DNA from: Ectocarpus siliculosus
Taxonomy: Eukaryota; Sar; Phaeophyceae; Ectocarpales; Ectocarpaceae
Assembly: GCA_000310025.1 (NCBI GenBank)
Contig: FN648707.1
Span: 800,325 to 864,324 of the forward strand
Direction of reading: 5' to 3'
Length of the DNA: 64,000 bases
Position 1 is the first letter of the stretch; each line of letters starts with the position of its first letter. Shown one piece after another: positions 60,901 through 64,000 of the stretch. The notes below the pieces were generated by a model, which was given only the letters and a program-made list of their open reading frames with translations, was not told the origin of the DNA and did not search any database. The translations under genes were made by a program, and so were the position numbers.

Positions 60901-62504
60901 ATTGCTGTCGTGCGCTTTCTTGGGTATGGTTGTCACCACAAGCACCACGGATACCCATCTCTTGACATTTGACGAGTACGCAGCGGGATGCACTCGATGG
61001 AACTGGCATCACTGGGCCAACAGGGGCTGGTTTTGATGACGTCATCATCTGTTGTGATACGTCCAACCATTGATCGAACGATATCGTGATATTTTGGTGT
61101 GAAATTGTATGACCCGATGGGATGGCATGATTGCGCATCCGTAGCTGGCGTGGTGGACGATGCGGTGAATCGGTATGCCCTCTCGGACCCATCCGGGTTC
61201 GCATGTGCCAAGAGCGCTGATTCGAACCCCCCTTGGTAGAGCTGACACAGCAGTAGGCAGCCGTTACGTAGGTTGCTTGGCTGAAAATGCGCGGAGATGA
61301 TGCCGGAGGACGTCTCGGGGAAAGGGCGCCTTAAATCTGTGTCTGTGTATGTCTGTATACGCGTGCACTAGGGTATTTCAATATTTGGTGCGAATTGTAC
61401 TACGTGCGTTGTTTCTGGAAGATAAAAAAGAGAAACATTCGTTCTCCCGTGTGCTTGATTCCCTCACTCCCCGCCGGTTTTCCTGCCCTACCTGTTCTTC
61501 CTGCCTTGTCTGCTTGCTCTGCAGGCGTTCTCTAAGAACTCTACAGACGTTGCGCCAGAGCAAGAAGGAGTCCCTGCTGCAGCCGAGAAGAGAGCTTTGC
61601 CGTCTATGCCCACGCGAGCGATGGACGGGAGGAATGGGGGTCCTGAGAAGTCCGTGGTGGAGCGATTGGAGGCGTTGGCAAAGGTACGGTGTTGTAGTCG
61701 ATGCAAATTACGATACCATTTGGCATTTCTTCCGTTCAGTTTTTTTTTGTCGTAGTCTCTGCTTGGATGGAATGATACGTGTACACGTTGTCCCATCGGT
61801 GCTGGCTTCCGCATGACAGCCGTAAGAGCTGGCACAAGAAAGAAGAGGAATCCACTATAATAGCTCTTGCAGTCGGCACCGACTCTCAAAAATTCGCCCA
61901 AAGGAGGGGGATGCGTCCTTCAATCGGGGGGCTCCGAGGTGTGGTATTGTCGCCAGGGTTACCCAAAACTGTTGCCCTTGTTCAGCTCCCTTGCAAGTGG
62001 TCCGATGGCCAGGTTGTGTCGGCGACAACACCTCTGTGGTGAACCCTGTGAGGCGACCGTAGCTGCATCACACGTCTGGTAGAACCAAGCTCGTCTTTGC
62101 TGAATGTTGGCGATGCACCACTTTTGAGGTGCTCTCTGTCGTTCTTCGGCGGTGTCTCAATTGTAGCTCTTCGATACCGCATTGTCTTACAAGGCGATTG
62201 ATCGTGGTACATAGCACTCTCACGAAATTGTAATCAACGAGCCCGCCGCACGCTCCCGTTGTGCCGCGAAAAGATGGGGGTGGTTCCAGCGATTCCAGAG
62301 CCTAGCAAGACAACCCCGAAGCAAGATGAGGAGCAGGGCGAAGAAGGCGAATCGGAAGAGGAAGAATACGACTCAGAATACGAATACGATGACGACGAAG
62401 GCTCAGGGTCTTTAGCGTCGAGCGGGCTGCTGTGGGGGTCGCTAGCGGTCGGGGCTGTCGCGCTCTCCGTTGCGACGCTCGTGGCGTTGGGGAAGAGACG
62501 CTGA
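55409..62504 (+). CDS. Tail-anchored TPR protein
   Basis: Eight exons: 55409-55726, 56585-56810, 57735-57822, 58424-58580, 59216-59407, 60525-60638, 61525-61683, 62274-62504 (TGA). All phases agree, giving 494 residues. Layout: Ser/Ala/Pro-rich N-terminus (1-106); a compact beta-rich segment (about 117-175, VGDLVELFMGRGQVRGIRQE); TPR helices (about 183-327, with FKAGDFEKAATKYMKSIGVL, IPCHNNAATCYIKRKNYGDA and LFLGGKACLYQSENEEAVNY), a layout like TPR domains of immunophilins and outer-membrane receptors; a charged helix ending KKAQKMWSKAF; an acidic stretch (438-462); and a C-terminal transmembrane segment LLWGSLAVGAVALSVATLVA followed by LGKRR. TPR domains usually bind Hsp70/Hsp90 tails or partner proteins. 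The lone C-terminal helix with a basic end is a tail anchor for an organelle or ER membrane. A chaperone-docking role is inferred. The last acceptor (GCGAAAAG/ATG) is the weakest. Confidence 0.83.
57939..57980. repeat. (GCA)n microsatellite
   Basis: About 12 GCA units in an intron of the TPR gene, preceded by TGCAGTGCAGTGCAG. Confidence 0.92.
59427..59637. mobile_element. MITE family 1, copy D
   Basis: Left end GAGATCTACCACACACCCTG and right end CAGGGGGTGTGATATCTGATGTCACC form degraded inverted repeats. The interior matches copies A and B (GACGAAGAGGATG, GCCGCCATTTTCGGCACCGC). It begins about 20 bp after the exon 5 donor of the TPR gene. Confidence 0.75.
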
Positions 62505-64000
62505 GTGTCGGTGTGGGGCCGCCGTGACCGTGCGTTTTCTTCTTCCTCGTGTGTGCGCGCGTCTTGTGGTTGTTTGGGTTGGCTCTGTCCACGACGGAGA
62601 CACACTCTGTTTGGTGGTTTCATCGTTGTTGTTGGAGGAAATAACGTTCTTGACGGGTTCGACCTACTTACTCTGCGGGAGACAATGGGTACCTGGTACG
62701 GCGTACTTGAAGATTTTCTAACGTTAGGCCCACACGCTCCGCGTAAGTCCTGTTGGTCCAGCTTCCGTAGAATATGCGGTGACGTGTGTGGTCTACACTG
62801 AAAGATTCGCTCCTTGTGAAGATCTGGAGTAGTGAATTCGTCAACCTCTACCAGACCCAGGCATGGTGACATGCTGTTAGTTGTCTGCCGCTGCTGCAAC
62901 CGACGACGTTAAGTAGGCGTGTTGCTCGCTCTCGCCCGATTGGCGACAACGACGCTATGAAGTAACTCCCGACCAGCCTTGGCTGAGCATCTTGACAACC
63001 AGAGAGATGCGAATTTGTTGGGGGCAGCTATATTTTCTGATCGGTAAACAAGGTAAGGTCGAGGAAACCGCCGTGGCTGAGTGTGGATGACCGCTCACGA
63101 CATCATTCATGCATGGAATCGATTTGGCGTTTGGGAACACGGACAACATAATTTACTTGAGTGATTTCCCTAGCCGACCGATGTTTCTGCAACCTTGTGT
63201 TTTGCGAGTTGCCGACGCGAAAGACGATCCTGCCATGCATACGTATTTTTTGCTGAAAAGCGCAGTCTCTCGTCTCTCATGGACGATCTGTTAATTTGTT
63301 AATTCTTGCGGCCGGCTTGCGAATCCTCGGCGTCAGGATTAACGGAAGCACATCCACGCCTGGGTCGATGCGGTTGAATGAACCTTTTACAGCAGTATGC
63401 ATGCATTCTGCGGTTGTGCGTGCGTTAACAGAACAACGTATGGACCCGGAATAACAGCGATATTCTGAAGCCCGATGGGGATTCACTCTTTGTTGTCGCC
63501 GAAATTCTCAGAGCTGTTTTCGATTTTGACCCCACTAAGTGACTCCAACAAAAGTGGCTTCACTCTGTTTTTCACATGGTTTTTCAGTAGGTGATCTCCG
63601 GGCCTCTTCTCTAAAAGCAAGTTGTTTTTCTTCGGTCGATGTTGCTCGAGATTCCTTCGACATTTTTTCCTGTGGGTTAGATAGAGGTGGGCGTCCCGCC
63701 TGGCCCCGTCTGCCCCTCCTGCAAGTTTGGTGCAAAAGCTTGAGTCAGTTTTTGAGAGAACGTGTCCGTTGTTGTGTTATTCGTACAATAGATCTCCCCC
63801 GTGCGAAGAACCGAAACGCTCCCTACCTCTCAACCTTTTACCCCCACGGGTCGTGAAGGGTCAACAAGCACCAGAGATATATGGATGGACCCCACAACAT
63901 AAAACACGCACCTCCCTTTTCGGACTCTCCTTGAGGGGCCGTTTGCGCCCCCCTCCCCTTATTCGCAGCGTACCCAGGAAGTCCGAGTAACAAAAAGGGG
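62505..64000. other. 3' flank of the TPR gene to the window end
   Basis: The first part is probably 3' UTR. A minus-strand open stretch (63535-63735) reads MSKESRATSTEEKQLAFREE after a possible acceptor CCCACAG and could be the last exon of a minus gene starting beyond the window. The evidence is too thin to call it. Confidence 0.4.

Noticed and set aside
63535-63735. Last exon of a minus-strand gene entering from beyond the window
   Set aside because: It is charged and protein-like after a possible acceptor, but the partner exon is outside the window and no family is visible.
1-64000. CRISPR arrays, bacterial operons, integrated viral genes
   Set aside because: No spaced direct-repeat array, Shine-Dalgarno-type gene packing or recognisable viral replication or capsid gene was found. 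All convincing genes are intron-containing nuclear genes.

Overview
The window is 64 kb of intron-rich nuclear DNA from a stramenopile, most likely a brown alga of the Ectocarpus type. The grounds are many short phase-consistent exons separated by introns of roughly 0.3-4 kb, long gene-free stretches next to stop codons, abundant CAG/CTG and CT microsatellites, small inverted-repeat elements and a tRNA-headed SINE inside introns. The organism is inferred from style and not proven. All exon models were built by hand from splice consensus plus reading-phase continuity; no transcript evidence was available.

Layout, left to right. (1) + strand 1-4429: 3' part of a gene for a membrane protein with two predicted transmembrane segments (5' end outside the window). 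(2) - strand 5822-8024: RPP14, an RNase P/MRP protein subunit, 3 exons. (3) - strand 9085-16897: a 1012-aa relative of the ZC2HC1 family with two C2HC zinc fingers, 9 exons. (4) + strand 19839-25431: ankyrin-repeat protein, 3 exons, with a 3.8-kb intron holding two SINE copies. (5) 25432-29980: long T/G-rich gene-poor stretch. (6) + strand 29981-37651: large protein combining a RanBP2-type zinc finger, an F-box and a helical region that resembles cullin repeats, 8 exons. (7) - strand 38489-40525: unknown protein whose intron carries a tRNA-Glu(CTC) gene on the other strand. (8) + strand 41854-43735: small membrane protein. (9) - strand 44500-45190: 3' part of an unknown gene, followed by a 1.2-kb foldback element (45990-47190) and a weak candidate gene. 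(10) + strand 48693-49345: small protein with a mitochondrial-type presequence. (11) - strand 50821-54999: BUD31 (G10) splicing-factor homologue with lost cysteines and an acidic C-terminal extension, 6 exons. (12) + strand 55409-62504: TPR protein with a C-terminal tail anchor, 8 exons, head-to-head with BUD31.

The genes do not form one pathway. RNA processing is represented twice (RPP14, BUD31). Neighbouring genes usually switch strand, giving several divergent pairs. Mobile DNA is mostly intronic: one tRNA-derived SINE family (3 copies), three families of short inverted-repeat elements whose ends read TA-CAG(C/T)AGT-like or TA-CAGT (suggesting Tc1/mariner/pogo-type MITEs), and one foldback element. 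The most novel candidates are the zinc-finger/F-box/cullin-like fusion, the cysteine-depleted BUD31, and the SINE and MITE families.
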